The notes below the pieces were generated by a model that saw nothing but the letters and a program-made list of their open reading frames with translations, ran no database searches and was not told where the DNA came from. Source: Caldivirga sp. UBA161 (GTDB lineage: Archaea; Thermoproteota; Thermoprotei; Thermoproteales; Thermocladiaceae). From it: DNA of 49,538 nt. A program made the position numbers and the translations under genes. Below, piece after piece: positions 24,297 through 33,412 of this stretch (position 1 is its first letter; every line of letters begins with the position of its first letter). The stretch covers positions 1 to 49,538 of the forward strand of contig NZ_DAXS01000011.1 of NCBI RefSeq assembly GCF_002506515.1, written 5' to 3'.

Positions 24297-25790
24297 CTAA
24301 TAGGTTTGCTTAACGTACTTGCTCTCCAAGTAATTAAGCAGGTACTCCGGGTTATAACCTTCATTTAAGCTCCTCCTAAGGAGCTCCTTAGGTTCATAGA
24401 CTGCACCCCACTTATGAATCCTGTCCCTTAACCAATCCTTAATTGGATCTAAGTGCCCATGCTCCACCAGATTCCTGAAGTCAAGCTCCTTCTCAATCCT
24501 ACTCAGTATTATTGCGGCAATCACGTTACCGAGGGTGTAGGTTGGGAAGTAGCCTATTGAACCCTGGCTCCAGTGAATATCCTGTAAAACCCCCTCACTA
24601 TCATTTCTCGGCCTCACACCTAGGTAATTCTCCATTAATGTGTTCCAAGCCTCAGGTAAATCACCTACCTCCATGGATCCCTCAAGGATCCTCTTCTCCA
24701 ACTCATACCTAATAGCAATGTGGAGGTTGTACGTTACTTCATCAGCATCAACCCTTATTAAACTTGGCCTAACAACATTAAAGTAACTGTACACGTCATC
24801 TTCATTAAACTTCCCAAGTATGCTTAACCTTGATTTAAGGATTGGGTAAATTAACCTAACGAAGTACCTACTCCTACCTACTATGTTCTCCATGAACCTT
24901 GACTGGGACTCATGGAAACCAGTTGACGCCCCTCTAGCTAATGGCGTGTAGGCTAGTGACTCATCTATTTGAAGCTCATAGAGGGCATGCCCTGACTCAT
25001 GTATTACTGAGAATAGTGTTGATTTAAAGTCAATCCCCTCATACCTAGTGGTTATCCTGACATCCCCAGGTGCCATACCTATGGTGAATGGGTGAGCTGA
25101 GGTATCTATCCGGAACCTCTCCCTAGGCATTCCAAGCACACTGAAGGCCACCTCCTCATTAATGATCCTCATTTCATCAACATTATACTTAATTTCCTCC
25201 AACTCATGCTTAATGGGGTAAATTCCCCTATCAATCCTACTCAATAACTGCTTAATACCCCCGACAAGCCTATTGAAGAGTGGGTCTAAGTCATTGGTGG
25301 TTAAATTCTCTTCATATAGGTCAAGCAACGCATTGTAAGGATGGCCGCTGTAGCCTAACTTATCTGCAACTTGCCTTGTTAAGTCAATTATTTTACCTAA
25401 GTGGGGTTTAAACATGTTGAAGTCAGCCTTAGCCTTAGCCTCCCTCCAAACCACAGAAGCCTTAGTAGTGGTTTTACTTAACTCCTCTATTAGGCTTGGT
25501 GGGACTCTAGTGTAGAACTTTAACTCATGCTTAAGCACCCTCACAATACCCTTCTCATAATCATTCAACTTTCCCTCATCTATACTGTTAACTAAGCCTT
25601 CTAGCTCAAGCATTAACTTCTGCCTCATTAGCATTAATTGAGATGTTGCAAAACCCCTATACTCAACACCGTTTCTGGGCATGTAGGTTTCAAGATCCCA
25701 ACCCATTAATGCTAAGGCGTGGTCAAGGGCCCAGATTGGTTCATACTTCTTCAGTACCTCCTTAACCCTACTATCGTTAACGCTAAGCAT
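24297..25790 (-). CDS. Thermostable carboxypeptidase, M32 (Taq) family
   Basis: Zinc carboxypeptidase that trims C-terminal residues from peptides. The DVRITTRY motif starts at 243, the zinc motif HESGH is at 264-268, HESQSR at 293-298, and IRYELEKRI near 380 completes the family's conserved set. The length of 497 matches M32 enzymes from Thermus and Pyrococcus. No signal peptide, so intracellular peptide turnover, perhaps downstream of the proteasome also encoded in this window. Confidence 0.94.
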   Translation of the reverse strand: MLSVNDSRVKEVLKKYEPIWALDHALALMGWDLETYMPRNGVEYRGFATSQLMLMRQKLMLELEGLVNSIDEGKLNDYEKGIVRVLKHELKFYTRVPPSLIEELSKTTTKASVVWREAKAKADFNMFKPHLGKIIDLTRQVADKLGYSGHPYNALLDLYEENLTTNDLDPLFNRLVGGIKQLLSRIDRGIYPIKHELEEIKYNVDEMRIINEEVAFSVLGMPRERFRIDTSAHPFTIGMAPGDVRITTRYEGIDFKSTLFSVIHESGHALYELQIDESLAYTPLARGASTGFHESQSRFMENIVGRSRYFVRLIYPILKSRLSILGKFNEDDVYSYFNVVRPSLIRVDADEVTYNLHIAIRYELEKRILEGSMEVGDLPEAWNTLMENYLGVRPRNDSEGVLQDIHWSQGSIGYFPTYTLGNVIAAIILSRIEKELDFRNLVEHGHLDPIKDWLRDRIHKWGAVYEPKELLRRSLNEGYNPEYLLNYLESKYVKQTY

Positions 25791-25865
25791 TAGGGGATTA
25801 CTGCGTTTGGTTAATTAAGTATTACAGTCCACTGCTTAATGCATCTTTCAGTAAATAAGGCATAT

Positions 25866-25877
25866 TGTTTAAAAAGC
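25866..25877 (+). promoter_or_regulatory. TATA box of etfBA
   Basis: TGTTTAAAAAGC about 27 bases before the ATG at 25899. Confidence 0.55.
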
Positions 25878-25898
25878 ACTAAATAGGAGTATATAGTA

Positions 25899-26687
25899 AT
25901 GAGGGTTTGGGTACTGGTTAAGCTATCCCTAGATACGTCCCAGCTTAGGTTCAGTGGGGATAGGATACTAATTGAGGAAACACCCCTGAGGATAAATGAT
26001 ATTGATAGGAATGCCGTAGAGGAGGCTGTGAGACTTAAGGAAAGAGGTATTGCTAAGCAAGTAAGCATACTTACAGTGCTCAAGTATCCTCCACTCAAGG
26101 ATAGGGTTAAGGAGGCTGATGGATTAATTAGGCAGTTACTAGCCATGGGTGCTGATGAAGCCTACGTGGTTGCTGATGATGCCTTAATCCTAACGGACCC
26201 AATGGTAACATCCATAGTGGCCTCAGAGGTGCTTAAGGCTAATGGCTACGACATTATAATCACTGGTGAAGCATCAATCGATGGCTATAGTGGTCAGGTT
26301 CCAGCAATGATTGCGGCTAGGTTAGGAATACCAGTGGTGACTTATGTTAAGGAGCTTAAGGTTGATAATGGTATTGTAACGGTTAGGAGGGATTTAGATA
26401 ATGAAACGCAGGTGGTGGATTCAAGAGCACCACTAGTTGTTTCAGTGACCAGGGAGATTAATATGCCCAGGATACCCACTGTTATTCAAATAAGGTTAGC
26501 TATTAAGAAGCCTATTAAGTTATTAACGCTTAATGACATTAATGTGAGGATTAATAAGGTGATTAACGTTAAGGGTATTAAGGCCATTCAAGTAAGTAGG
26601 AGGGGTATTATCATTGATTCGGGTAGTGTTGAGGAGAAGGCTGAAAAACTCATTGAATACCTAACTAAGGATAACGTATTGAGGTGA
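25899..26687 (+). CDS. etfB: Electron transfer flavoprotein beta subunit (EtfB/FixA)
   Basis: Beta subunit of an electron transfer flavoprotein, binding AMP or a second flavin. It shows the FixA order: MRVWVLVKLSLDTS start, INDIDRNAVEEAVRLKE, GADEAYVVAD, ITGEASIDGYSGQVPAMIAARLGIP (AMP-binding motif region) and the C-terminal REINMPRIPT followed by AIKKPI. Whether it is a bifurcating type cannot be settled here. The downstream alpha subunit gene overlaps or abuts its stop. No acyl-CoA dehydrogenase, FixC or FixX gene is adjacent. Confidence 0.92.
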   Translation: MRVWVLVKLSLDTSQLRFSGDRILIEETPLRINDIDRNAVEEAVRLKERGIAKQVSILTVLKYPPLKDRVKEADGLIRQLLAMGADEAYVVADDALILTDPMVTSIVASEVLKANGYDIIITGEASIDGYSGQVPAMIAARLGIPVVTYVKELKVDNGIVTVRRDLDNETQVVDSRAPLVVSVTREINMPRIPTVIQIRLAIKKPIKLLTLNDINVRINKVINVKGIKAIQVSRRGIIIDSGSVEEKAEKLIEYLTKDNVLR

Positions 26688-26692
26688 GGTTA

Positions 26693-27601
26693 ATGATTCT
26701 AGTAATTCTTGATAAAGGAAACTTAGGCATCATAGGTGTAGCCCAAGAAGTAATGGAGGCCACTGGCTTAACCATAAATGCGCTCCTCTTAGGCAATCAT
26801 GAAGGGATTAACCTAGGTGATTATGGTGTATCAAAGGTTTACGCTATTAATGGTAGTGGGCTAATTGACCCGGCTCCATTAGCTAGGTTCATAACTAATA
26901 ATTTTAATGACGCTAAGTACATAATAATGCCGGATAATAAGGTGTATAGGACGCTTAGTGGTTACTTAAGTGGATTAATGAATATACCCGTCATAATTAA
27001 CCCCACTGACTTTAAGCCGCCCTCATTTAAAGTTAATGCAGTTGGGAATAGGGCTATTATGGAATTGGAGGTTCAACGGCCAGTAATAATTGTTGCACAG
27101 GCTGCTAGGTTTAAGCCTAAGCAGTATAGTCAAGGTAATAAGGCTATGGTCACTAATGTAAGTGTTGAACCAGGTTCATTAAAGCTAATTAACGTTGAAG
27201 GTAAGTCAATAAGTAATGTTAGGATTGAGGAAGCCGACATAATAGTGGCTGTTGGTAGGGGGTTTAAGAGTAAGGATGATTTGAAGCTTGCCATTGACTT
27301 GGCTGAGGCCTTGGGTGCCCAATTGGGCTGCTCAAGGCCGCTGGCGGCTGACCTTAAGTGGTTGAGTGAGGAGCATTGGGTTGGGTTAAGTGGGCATAGG
27401 GTTAAGCCAAGATTATACATAGCGGTTGGGATAAGCGGCCAACCACAGCATTTAGCTGGAATGATGGAGTCTGGGGTGGTGGTTGTGATTAATATTGATA
27501 AGAATGCCCCATTCTTCAAGTATTGTGATTACGGTGTTGTTGAGGACCTATACAGGCTCCTCCCGGCCTTAACCAGGAAGATTAAGGAGAGGAGGCGTTG
27601 A
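26693..27601 (+). CDS. etfA: Electron transfer flavoprotein alpha subunit (EtfA/FixB)
   Basis: FAD-binding partner of EtfB. The C-terminal domain has the FAD motif: VAVGRGFKSKDDLKLA, LGAQLGCSRPLAADLKWL, VKPRLYIAVGISGQPQHLAGM and INIDKNAPFFKYCDYGVVEDL, all standard. I chose ATG 26693 (302 residues) over GTG 26684 because GAGGTGA at 26681-26687 is correctly placed as a ribosome binding site for the ATG and family members begin MILVI-like. It presumably forms a heterodimer with EtfB and passes electrons to the quinone pool or a ferredoxin. Confidence 0.93.
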   Translation: MILVILDKGNLGIIGVAQEVMEATGLTINALLLGNHEGINLGDYGVSKVYAINGSGLIDPAPLARFITNNFNDAKYIIMPDNKVYRTLSGYLSGLMNIPVIINPTDFKPPSFKVNAVGNRAIMELEVQRPVIIVAQAARFKPKQYSQGNKAMVTNVSVEPGSLKLINVEGKSISNVRIEEADIIVAVGRGFKSKDDLKLAIDLAEALGAQLGCSRPLAADLKWLSEEHWVGLSGHRVKPRLYIAVGISGQPQHLAGMMESGVVVVINIDKNAPFFKYCDYGVVEDLYRLLPALTRKIKERRR

Positions 27602-27631
27602 CTTAGTTAATTAGCATCGTTTGGGAAATCT

Positions 27632-27642
27632 TTATTAAAATG
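27632..27642 (+). promoter_or_regulatory. TATA box of the aglB gene
   Basis: TTATTAAAATG about 24 bases before the ATG at 27660, a leaderless arrangement. Confidence 0.5.
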
Positions 27643-27659
27643 CGCCGTGGGCCGTCCAC

Positions 27660-30170
27660 ATGGTTAAGGCAGGAGGAGGGAAGAGGAGTGGTGCTGCTAA
27701 GGCGCCAGGTAAGGTTAGGATAAGTCTTACTGAAGCTGAATTAAAGGAATTAAGGTCAACACAGTGGTTTGGCCTATTGGCGGCATTAGCCGCAGCCTTC
27801 ACCGCTGGGCTTTACATTAGGCTTTACCCAGCATTCCTATGGGGTAATTACATTAATGAGTTTGACCCATATATTAGGTACTACCTAACGGAATTCATGC
27901 TTAAAATGGGGGCCATTAAGGGTATTGAGTGGTGGCTTAGTGGGGGTTTAATTAATGGGCACCTTTACATAAACACCCACTTCTGGTACCCATGGGGAGT
28001 TAACTGGGCCACAACCCTATCTCCAGGCGTATCCTTCACTGGGTTAATACTCTATGATATTTTAGTTAAGCACCTTCACCTTCACTTAACCCTACTATCA
28101 ATAGCAGTCTACACGCCGGGAATAGTGAATGCATTAGCGGTCTTATCCATGTATTACCTGGGTTCAAGGTTTGGAGGTAGGTATGTGGGCCTGTTAACAG
28201 CATTAATGGCGGCCTTCTCCCTAATATTCCTACAGAGGGGTGAGGCCAGTTGGTATGCTGATGCAACATTATTTCAATTCGTAGCGCCGCTCGGCATGGC
28301 CTTATTCATTGAGGCTCTTAGGCAGAGGAATTGGATCCCCTATGCGGTCTTGGCCGCCATAGTGAATGGTTCACTAGTATGGTTCTGGGGTTCATTCACT
28401 TTCGTGTTGAATGCGTATGGTGCATACGCCATACTGCTCTCAATATATGTGCTTTACAGGCTCTATAGGGGTAGGGTTATTCCACTCCGCATTACTGACG
28501 GTATTTCAGTCGACCCTGTAAACGCCTTAGGCACCTACACGTTAACTTACCTTGGTTTCGCAGCTTTCCTAGCCATGACGCCTAGGTATAGGCTACATGC
28601 TGTGCTTGGCCTTGGTGCATTAGGCACATTAGCAGTTTTACTGGCGGTTGTGACGATTATAGTTGTTTTACTGGAGAGGCTTGGTGCACGTAAGCTAGTT
28701 ACAGCGTCCAAATACATTATAGCTGCTGCAGTGGTATTCCTAGTGATTGTTCTTGCATTAGCATTATCAGGTGTACCCGTCTTCATACATATACCTGGCG
28801 GTAAGTACCTGGCTGCCTTATTCCCAACAGCCCGCAGCGCCTTGGTTCAGAGTGTTGCTGAGCATTCTCCATCAACTGCCCATCAATTACTTTCAACAAC
28901 AGGGTACACGCTTCCCTTCGAGGTCACTGGATTAACCTACGCCTTATCCACAGTGGATGTAGCTGGCTTACTACTATCAATTACATCAGTAATGTCAGTG
29001 TACTTCGCTTCCAGTGAGGCTTGGTTAACAATGCTCATGTTTGCCTGGCTCCCAGTGGCCGCCTATGGCCTTTACTTAATAATTAGGTTCGTGGCTAGGC
29101 GTGGTATTGATGTAGTAGGATTATTAACCGTGGCTGTTGTGGCTGCATTGTTTGCTGCCTCGGTCATAGTTATTGCACAGTCAGGTGTACCCATTGCTGC
29201 TGCACCGCAGCAGATTGTCTCAACCACGGAACCAGCAATACCATCCAGTGATTGGCTTGATGCCCTCTACTGGATTCAATACAATACCCCACATAATTCA
29301 GTCCTAGCCTCCTGGTGGGATTACGGGTACTGGTTAGCGATAATGGGTAATAGGACTAGCCTAGCTGATAACTCAACGGTTAATGGTACCCAAATCGCGC
29401 TAATAGCGTCAGCCTTCACTTCAACCAATGTAACCAAGTCCCTTGAGTTACTGCGTAGTGTTGGCGCTGATTATGTTGTAGTCTTCCTACCCTACTACCC
29501 ATTCCCTATAACAGTCCCCTCACCCATGTCGGCCTTAAGTGTTGGCTCATCATCCCAAAGTATGGTGGCTCTATGTGCACTTTACCCAGAGTACCCGACT
29601 GGTGGTGATTTCGTTAAGAGTTACTGGATGAGCACCATAGCTGGTAATTCCCCAGAATACACTAATACCCATATACTTAGTGCAGCTGAAATAATTAGTA
29701 GCACGCCTAGTGGTGGAACTGCGACGTACAACCTGTACGTACCCTTAACCAACACCACGCTTTACCGCCTCCTCTTTGATTTAGAGGCCCCAGCCTACTC
29801 AATTACTGTTGATCAATGCTTAACTCAAATAAGGACAACTACTACGGCAACACCATTAACATTACCCCTATGGTTATTTAATACTTGGCCAACCTACTCT
29901 CAGTCATCTTCCTCATCATCCTCAGCAGTTCACTTAATTTTGACGTTCCAGCCAATACTGGGTCAAAGTCTAATACCACCACCCTTCGTTGGCACTAATA
30001 CTACGCTGTTGAATCAGCTTTACTTCACGTGGTTCTACGGTAATTGGTTAACCCCACCGCCAGGCTTCCAGTTGGTTTACGTTTCAAGGCCATATGGATG
30101 GGTGTTGGTGTATAAGATTAATTACTCTGCACTTAACGGTACTTTAGGCTTGAGGAGTGTAGTAAAGTAA
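27660..30170 (+). CDS. aglB: Oligosaccharyltransferase catalytic subunit AglB/STT3
   Basis: Transfers a lipid-linked glycan to Asn of N-X-S/T sequons on the outer face of the membrane. After a basic cytoplasmic N-terminus, a first membrane segment is followed by the acidic EFDPYIRYY motif (67-75), then a dozen or so membrane segments. The catalytic WWDYGYW is at 552-558, and the extracellular domain follows. The external part has its own sequons (NRT, NST, NGT, NVT) and a run of eight serines broken by nothing near residue 756. At 836 residues it has the expected size. It is a single gene with its own promoter. Confidence 0.94.
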   Translation: MVKAGGGKRSGAAKAPGKVRISLTEAELKELRSTQWFGLLAALAAAFTAGLYIRLYPAFLWGNYINEFDPYIRYYLTEFMLKMGAIKGIEWWLSGGLINGHLYINTHFWYPWGVNWATTLSPGVSFTGLILYDILVKHLHLHLTLLSIAVYTPGIVNALAVLSMYYLGSRFGGRYVGLLTALMAAFSLIFLQRGEASWYADATLFQFVAPLGMALFIEALRQRNWIPYAVLAAIVNGSLVWFWGSFTFVLNAYGAYAILLSIYVLYRLYRGRVIPLRITDGISVDPVNALGTYTLTYLGFAAFLAMTPRYRLHAVLGLGALGTLAVLLAVVTIIVVLLERLGARKLVTASKYIIAAAVVFLVIVLALALSGVPVFIHIPGGKYLAALFPTARSALVQSVAEHSPSTAHQLLSTTGYTLPFEVTGLTYALSTVDVAGLLLSITSVMSVYFASSEAWLTMLMFAWLPVAAYGLYLIIRFVARRGIDVVGLLTVAVVAALFAASVIVIAQSGVPIAAAPQQIVSTTEPAIPSSDWLDALYWIQYNTPHNSVLASWWDYGYWLAIMGNRTSLADNSTVNGTQIALIASAFTSTNVTKSLELLRSVGADYVVVFLPYYPFPITVPSPMSALSVGSSSQSMVALCALYPEYPTGGDFVKSYWMSTIAGNSPEYTNTHILSAAEIISSTPSGGTATYNLYVPLTNTTLYRLLFDLEAPAYSITVDQCLTQIRTTTTATPLTLPLWLFNTWPTYSQSSSSSSSAVHLILTFQPILGQSLIPPPFVGTNTTLLNQLYFTWFYGNWLTPPPGFQLVYVSRPYGWVLVYKINYSALNGTLGLRSVVK

Positions 30171-30172
30171 AT

Positions 30173-30553
30173 TTACTTCTGTTTGCCCCTTCCCTTAACG
30201 TTAATTGTAATGACCTTAATATCCTTCACGTACCTCCTTAAGGCCCTTATAAGGCCTACATCATCAGTTACTACGCCAACCTCCACACCGCTGGTGGCCA
30301 TTAAGGATGCCAGGGCTACTATTGAAGCATCTGCATCACTTAACTTAGGATTATTTAGTTTAATTGAGTTAATGGTGTTTGGGTCTGGGTCAATGATTTC
30401 AATGTTTATTAAATCCAGTAGTGCCTTGGATCTAATGTCCTTAACCTCATTGGCGATTAGGCTTGTTGTAACCAGCCTGTAGCCTGCATTAGCGATTTCA
30501 CTTATAATGTATGCGTTCCTTATATGGAATAAGCCGCTTGAGTCCAGTATCAT
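30173..30553 (-). CDS. PIN-domain endoribonuclease-like protein (Nob1-like)
   Basis: A 126-residue PIN domain: MILDSSGLF with the first Asp, TTSLIANEVKD with the Glu, LSDADASIVALA with the second acidic pair and VVTDDVGLIRAL with the last Asp. This arrangement matches archaeal Nob1/VapC9-type proteins, which mature 16S rRNA ends, but no zinc ribbon follows, so Nob1 identity is uncertain. The start at 30553 makes an ATGA overlap with the NAD kinase stop and begins directly with the first beta strand; an alternative ATG at 30631 would add 26 charged residues within the NAD kinase frame. Confidence 0.75.
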   Translation of the reverse strand: MILDSSGLFHIRNAYIISEIANAGYRLVTTSLIANEVKDIRSKALLDLINIEIIDPDPNTINSIKLNNPKLSDADASIVALASLMATSGVEVGVVTDDVGLIRALRRYVKDIKVITINVKGRGKQK

Positions 30554-31347
30554 GGCCTTAGCAGCCTTGTCCTCAGTTTTTCGTACATCATGATTCTCCT
30601 TAACCTCACCAGCCTCACTTTCTCTGGCCATGGCTCAATCAGTAGGCTTACCGCCTTACCCTTTATAAATCCGTCACAAATGATGTAGGATTCATCCATT
30701 GAAGTAACCTTAACTTTAACATCATATGGGTGAACTATCGGCACTAGGGTTCTTGAGAATGGCGCTATAGGTACTATTAACTTAGACTTAACCCTATAAT
30801 CCACCACAGGCCCGCCTAAAGCTAGGCTATATGCTGTTGAGCCTGTTGGTGTAGCCACTATTAAGCCATCCATTCTACCGCTCATTAATTCCTCACCATG
30901 CTCCTCAGTGACGCTTATTGTAGCCATGCGCCCAGGGTCAGTACACCTAACTACTATTTCATTCAATGCGTAGCATTTTGAGCCATTAAATGAGGCTGAT
31001 AGTAGGTACCTCTCATCAATGTAGTAGTCACCCTTAAATGCCCTTAAAATGTTTGAGGGTTCCTCAGTTACTAATATCTCACTGAGGAAGTTAATTCTAC
31101 CTGCCCCAACGTGAAGTATGGGCTTTCCCATTAACTCAGGGTGAGTGTGAATGAATCTCAATAACGATCCATCACCACCAAACACAATAATCATATCCAC
31201 ATCACTACCCTCTAAACCACTTAATGCCTCCACTGAATTATCCACTGAGAACCATTGGATCCCCTGAGTTAATGAAATAAGCTTACTTAGGAATTGCCTA
31301 ATGGAGTCCACACCATACGATACCCCCACATAAACGCCAACCTTCAT
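30550..31347 (-). CDS. nadK: NAD kinase
   Basis: Phosphorylates NAD (or NADH) to NADP(H), with ATP or polyphosphate. GGDGS is at 57-61, and the second conserved motif SGRMDGLIVATPTGSTAYSL with the downstream GGPVVD is intact. The C-terminal half carries the usual beta-sandwich (SRTLVPIVHPYDVKVKV). Length 265 is typical. It is transcribed together with the PIN gene, with a four-base overlap, a pairing that may link NADP supply or simply reflect compact gene order. Confidence 0.93.
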   Translation of the reverse strand: MKVGVYVGVSYGVDSIRQFLSKLISLTQGIQWFSVDNSVEALSGLEGSDVDMIIVFGGDGSLLRFIHTHPELMGKPILHVGAGRINFLSEILVTEEPSNILRAFKGDYYIDERYLLSASFNGSKCYALNEIVVRCTDPGRMATISVTEEHGEELMSGRMDGLIVATPTGSTAYSLALGGPVVDYRVKSKLIVPIAPFSRTLVPIVHPYDVKVKVTSMDESYIICDGFIKGKAVSLLIEPWPEKVRLVRLRRIMMYEKLRTRLLRP

Positions 31348-31396
31348 TTGAATCCACGGCTCCGCCTATTTTAAACTTATAAGGATTAGGCAATGC

Positions 31397-32197
31397 CTAA
31401 GTTTTAATTATACTCCTCAGGTAGCTTAAGTACTTGGGTAGTATTTCATCACCAGGTTCTAATTCAGGGTGCCACTTCTTCTCCCACTCAACCGATAAGT
31501 AACCTTGGAAGCCGATTCCCCTCAAGTAGTCAACAACCTTCCTAATCGGCACTAACCCAGCTGGGTCATCCGGTATAGTGTACCTAATCTTACCGTTAAC
31601 CAGTTTAAAGTTCTTAACGTGAACATGCTTAACCCTCCCCTTAACCAACTCAAGTACATTATCAAGGTCCTCCCCAGCGGCAACCACATTGGCGAAGTCA
31701 AGTAAGATCCCCACGCCCTCATCAAGGCCTCTTAGAAGTTTCCTAAGGTTACTTGCCTTAACCCAATCATCATGCGTCTCCATCATTATGGCAACTCCAT
31801 TATCCTCAGCGAACTTAACAACCCTATTAAGTGAGGTAATTATCCTCTCAGCAGCCTTATCGACATCATCAGTAACCCTACCCCCATAAACCCTAACCCC
31901 AGGGGCCTCTAATTCCCTGGCAATCAATATGAGCACCCTCAATAACTCCTCATTCCTAGCCCTCTCCTGGTCATTAGGCATGGCGAAGGAGGCGTAGCCA
32001 GATAGGTTACTTAACTTAACTCCAGAGGATTTAATTAACTCAAGTTCCTGCCTAGGCACTGGGTATATTGGCTTCAAGTGCTGCCCATCCTCAGCAACCC
32101 TTAACTCAAGTCCATCGAAGCCAAACCTCCTAACCCTCTCTAGAACCTCGCTTAGCGTTAATTCAGGGTAGGCTAGGCTGGTGAAGGCTAATTTCAT
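31397..32197 (-). CDS. Xylose-isomerase-like TIM-barrel sugar (phosphate) isomerase/epimerase, copy 1
   Basis: Member of the AP endonuclease 2 / IolE-IolI-like TIM barrel group that isomerises, epimerises or dehydrates sugars and keto-sugars with a divalent metal. Likely metal ligands follow family order: Glu in IMMETHDD, Asp in GILLDFANV, His in KHVHVKNF and Glu in YLSVEWEKKW. Start MKLAFTSLAYPE is typical. Its ATG overlaps the stop of the upstream Gfo/Idh/MocA dehydrogenase (4 bases), so the two make a dehydrogenase-isomerase pair. Confidence 0.88.
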   Translation of the reverse strand: MKLAFTSLAYPELTLSEVLERVRRFGFDGLELRVAEDGQHLKPIYPVPRQELELIKSSGVKLSNLSGYASFAMPNDQERARNEELLRVLILIARELEAPGVRVYGGRVTDDVDKAAERIITSLNRVVKFAEDNGVAIMMETHDDWVKASNLRKLLRGLDEGVGILLDFANVVAAGEDLDNVLELVKGRVKHVHVKNFKLVNGKIRYTIPDDPAGLVPIRKVVDYLRGIGFQGYLSVEWEKKWHPELEPGDEILPKYLSYLRSIIKT

Positions 32198-33285
32198 ACC
32201 ACGTACACCTGGTTAAGTGGTAGCTTAATGGCTTGACCAGTGTTTGAGGATAAGTATATTGCCTTAATTACTTCAAGGCTCTTCATACCCTCATAGCCAT
32301 TTATCGGGAAGTCCCTATCCTCACGCAGTGCGTTCAGGAAGTCCCTTAGGAGGGTCTTATGGAGGTTCTCAGTTTGGGTTAAGGTATCCCTCTTAGCCTC
32401 AGGGCTAATCCTCTGAACCCCACTTTGGTTTGTTGCCAGTAGCGTAATGGTTCTATCATTTATCTCCAACTGCCCCTCAGTTCCATAAATCCTAATCACC
32501 CTGAATTGGAAGTCGCTTGGCTGAGTTGACACTGATGCGGCTAAGGAACCCAGGGCACCATTCCTGTACTTTAAGGCTGCAACTGCAGTATCCTCAACAG
32601 TTATTGTGGGGTGTGAGGCGTTTATGTAGAAGCCCATGACATCACTAACCTCACCGCCTAACCAGTACATTAAGTCCACTGTGTGTATACCTTGGTTAGT
32701 TAAGGCACCCCCACCCTCAGTCTCCCACATTCCCCTCCAACTCCTGGCTAATTCATCCCTATTGTAGTAATTCCTCTCATCCCTCCACCACATCATTTTA
32801 GCCTCAACTAGGAATACTTTACCTAACCCCCCACTACTGATTATTGACTTAGCCTTAATAATATCTGGAGCATACCTCTCCTGGAAGATTACGCCAAGCT
32901 TAACGTGATTCCTCTCAGCCTTCATAATCATTTCCCTAGCCCCAGCCAGTGTGACTGCCATTGGTTTCTCAACGATAACGTGCTTATGATACTCCATTGC
33001 ATACATGGCTTGGGGAGCGTGTAGGTATGATGGGGTAGCTATGGTGACTACGTCAACGTCAGGGTCCTTCACTAATTCATCCAGCGTGTAGTATGACTTA
33101 GCCCCAAATTGCCTACCAATTTCATCAGCCCTAGCCTTAATCTGATCAACAACTGCAGTAAGCTTAATCCACCCAGCCTCCTGCTCCAGTTCCTTAATTG
33201 CTCTTGCGTGAACCACACCAATAGCCCCCAGCCCAACAACACCGACACCTAACTTACCGGGCATACTGATAATTACTGTATTCAC
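32194..33285 (-). CDS. Gfo/Idh/MocA family NAD(P)-dependent dehydrogenase, copy 1
   Basis: Oxidises or reduces a hydroxyl of a sugar, inositol or sugar derivative. The N-terminal Rossmann fold has GVVGLGAIGVVHARA; the catalytic EKPMAVTLAGA with the conserved Lys follows; the C-terminal domain includes WWRDERNYYNRDELARSWRG and the GGGALTNQGIHTVDLMYWLGG signature with the catalytic Asp/His region. The GTG at 33285 lies where transcription should begin from a TTTTAAC box near 33305-33311; ATG at 33264 is an alternative start. It shares an intergenic control region with the divergent barrel gene at 33413. Inositol dehydrogenase-like and glucose-3-dehydrogenase-like activities are both possible. 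Confidence 0.9.
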   Translation of the reverse strand: MNTVIISMPGKLGVGVVGLGAIGVVHARAIKELEQEAGWIKLTAVVDQIKARADEIGRQFGAKSYYTLDELVKDPDVDVVTIATPSYLHAPQAMYAMEYHKHVIVEKPMAVTLAGAREMIMKAERNHVKLGVIFQERYAPDIIKAKSIISSGGLGKVFLVEAKMMWWRDERNYYNRDELARSWRGMWETEGGGALTNQGIHTVDLMYWLGGEVSDVMGFYINASHPTITVEDTAVAALKYRNGALGSLAASVSTQPSDFQFRVIRIYGTEGQLEINDRTITLLATNQSGVQRISPEAKRDTLTQTENLHKTLLRDFLNALREDRDFPINGYEGMKSLEVIKAIYLSSNTGQAIKLPLNQVYVV

Positions 33286-33373
33286 TTTAAAGCATTATTC
33301 AGCGGTTAAAAGTTCACTTAATTATAATACTTGACATTTGCATTATGATGCTTGTGGAAAATTGTTAGACTAT

Positions 33374-33385
33374 ACTTATTAAAAC
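33374..33385 (+). promoter_or_regulatory. TATA box of the 33413 barrel gene
   Basis: ACTTATTAAAAC about 33 bases before the ATG at 33413. Similar TACTTAT/TACTTAA strings recur in this island's control regions (33393 and 36210). Confidence 0.5.
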
Positions 33386-33412
33386 AGGGCTGTATACTTA
33401 AAGTAGGTCAGT

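Noticed and set aside
30550..30631. Longer start of the PIN protein at 30631
   Set aside because: It would add a charged 26-residue stretch encoded entirely within nadK; the ATGA overlap start at 30553 begins exactly at the first strand of the PIN fold.
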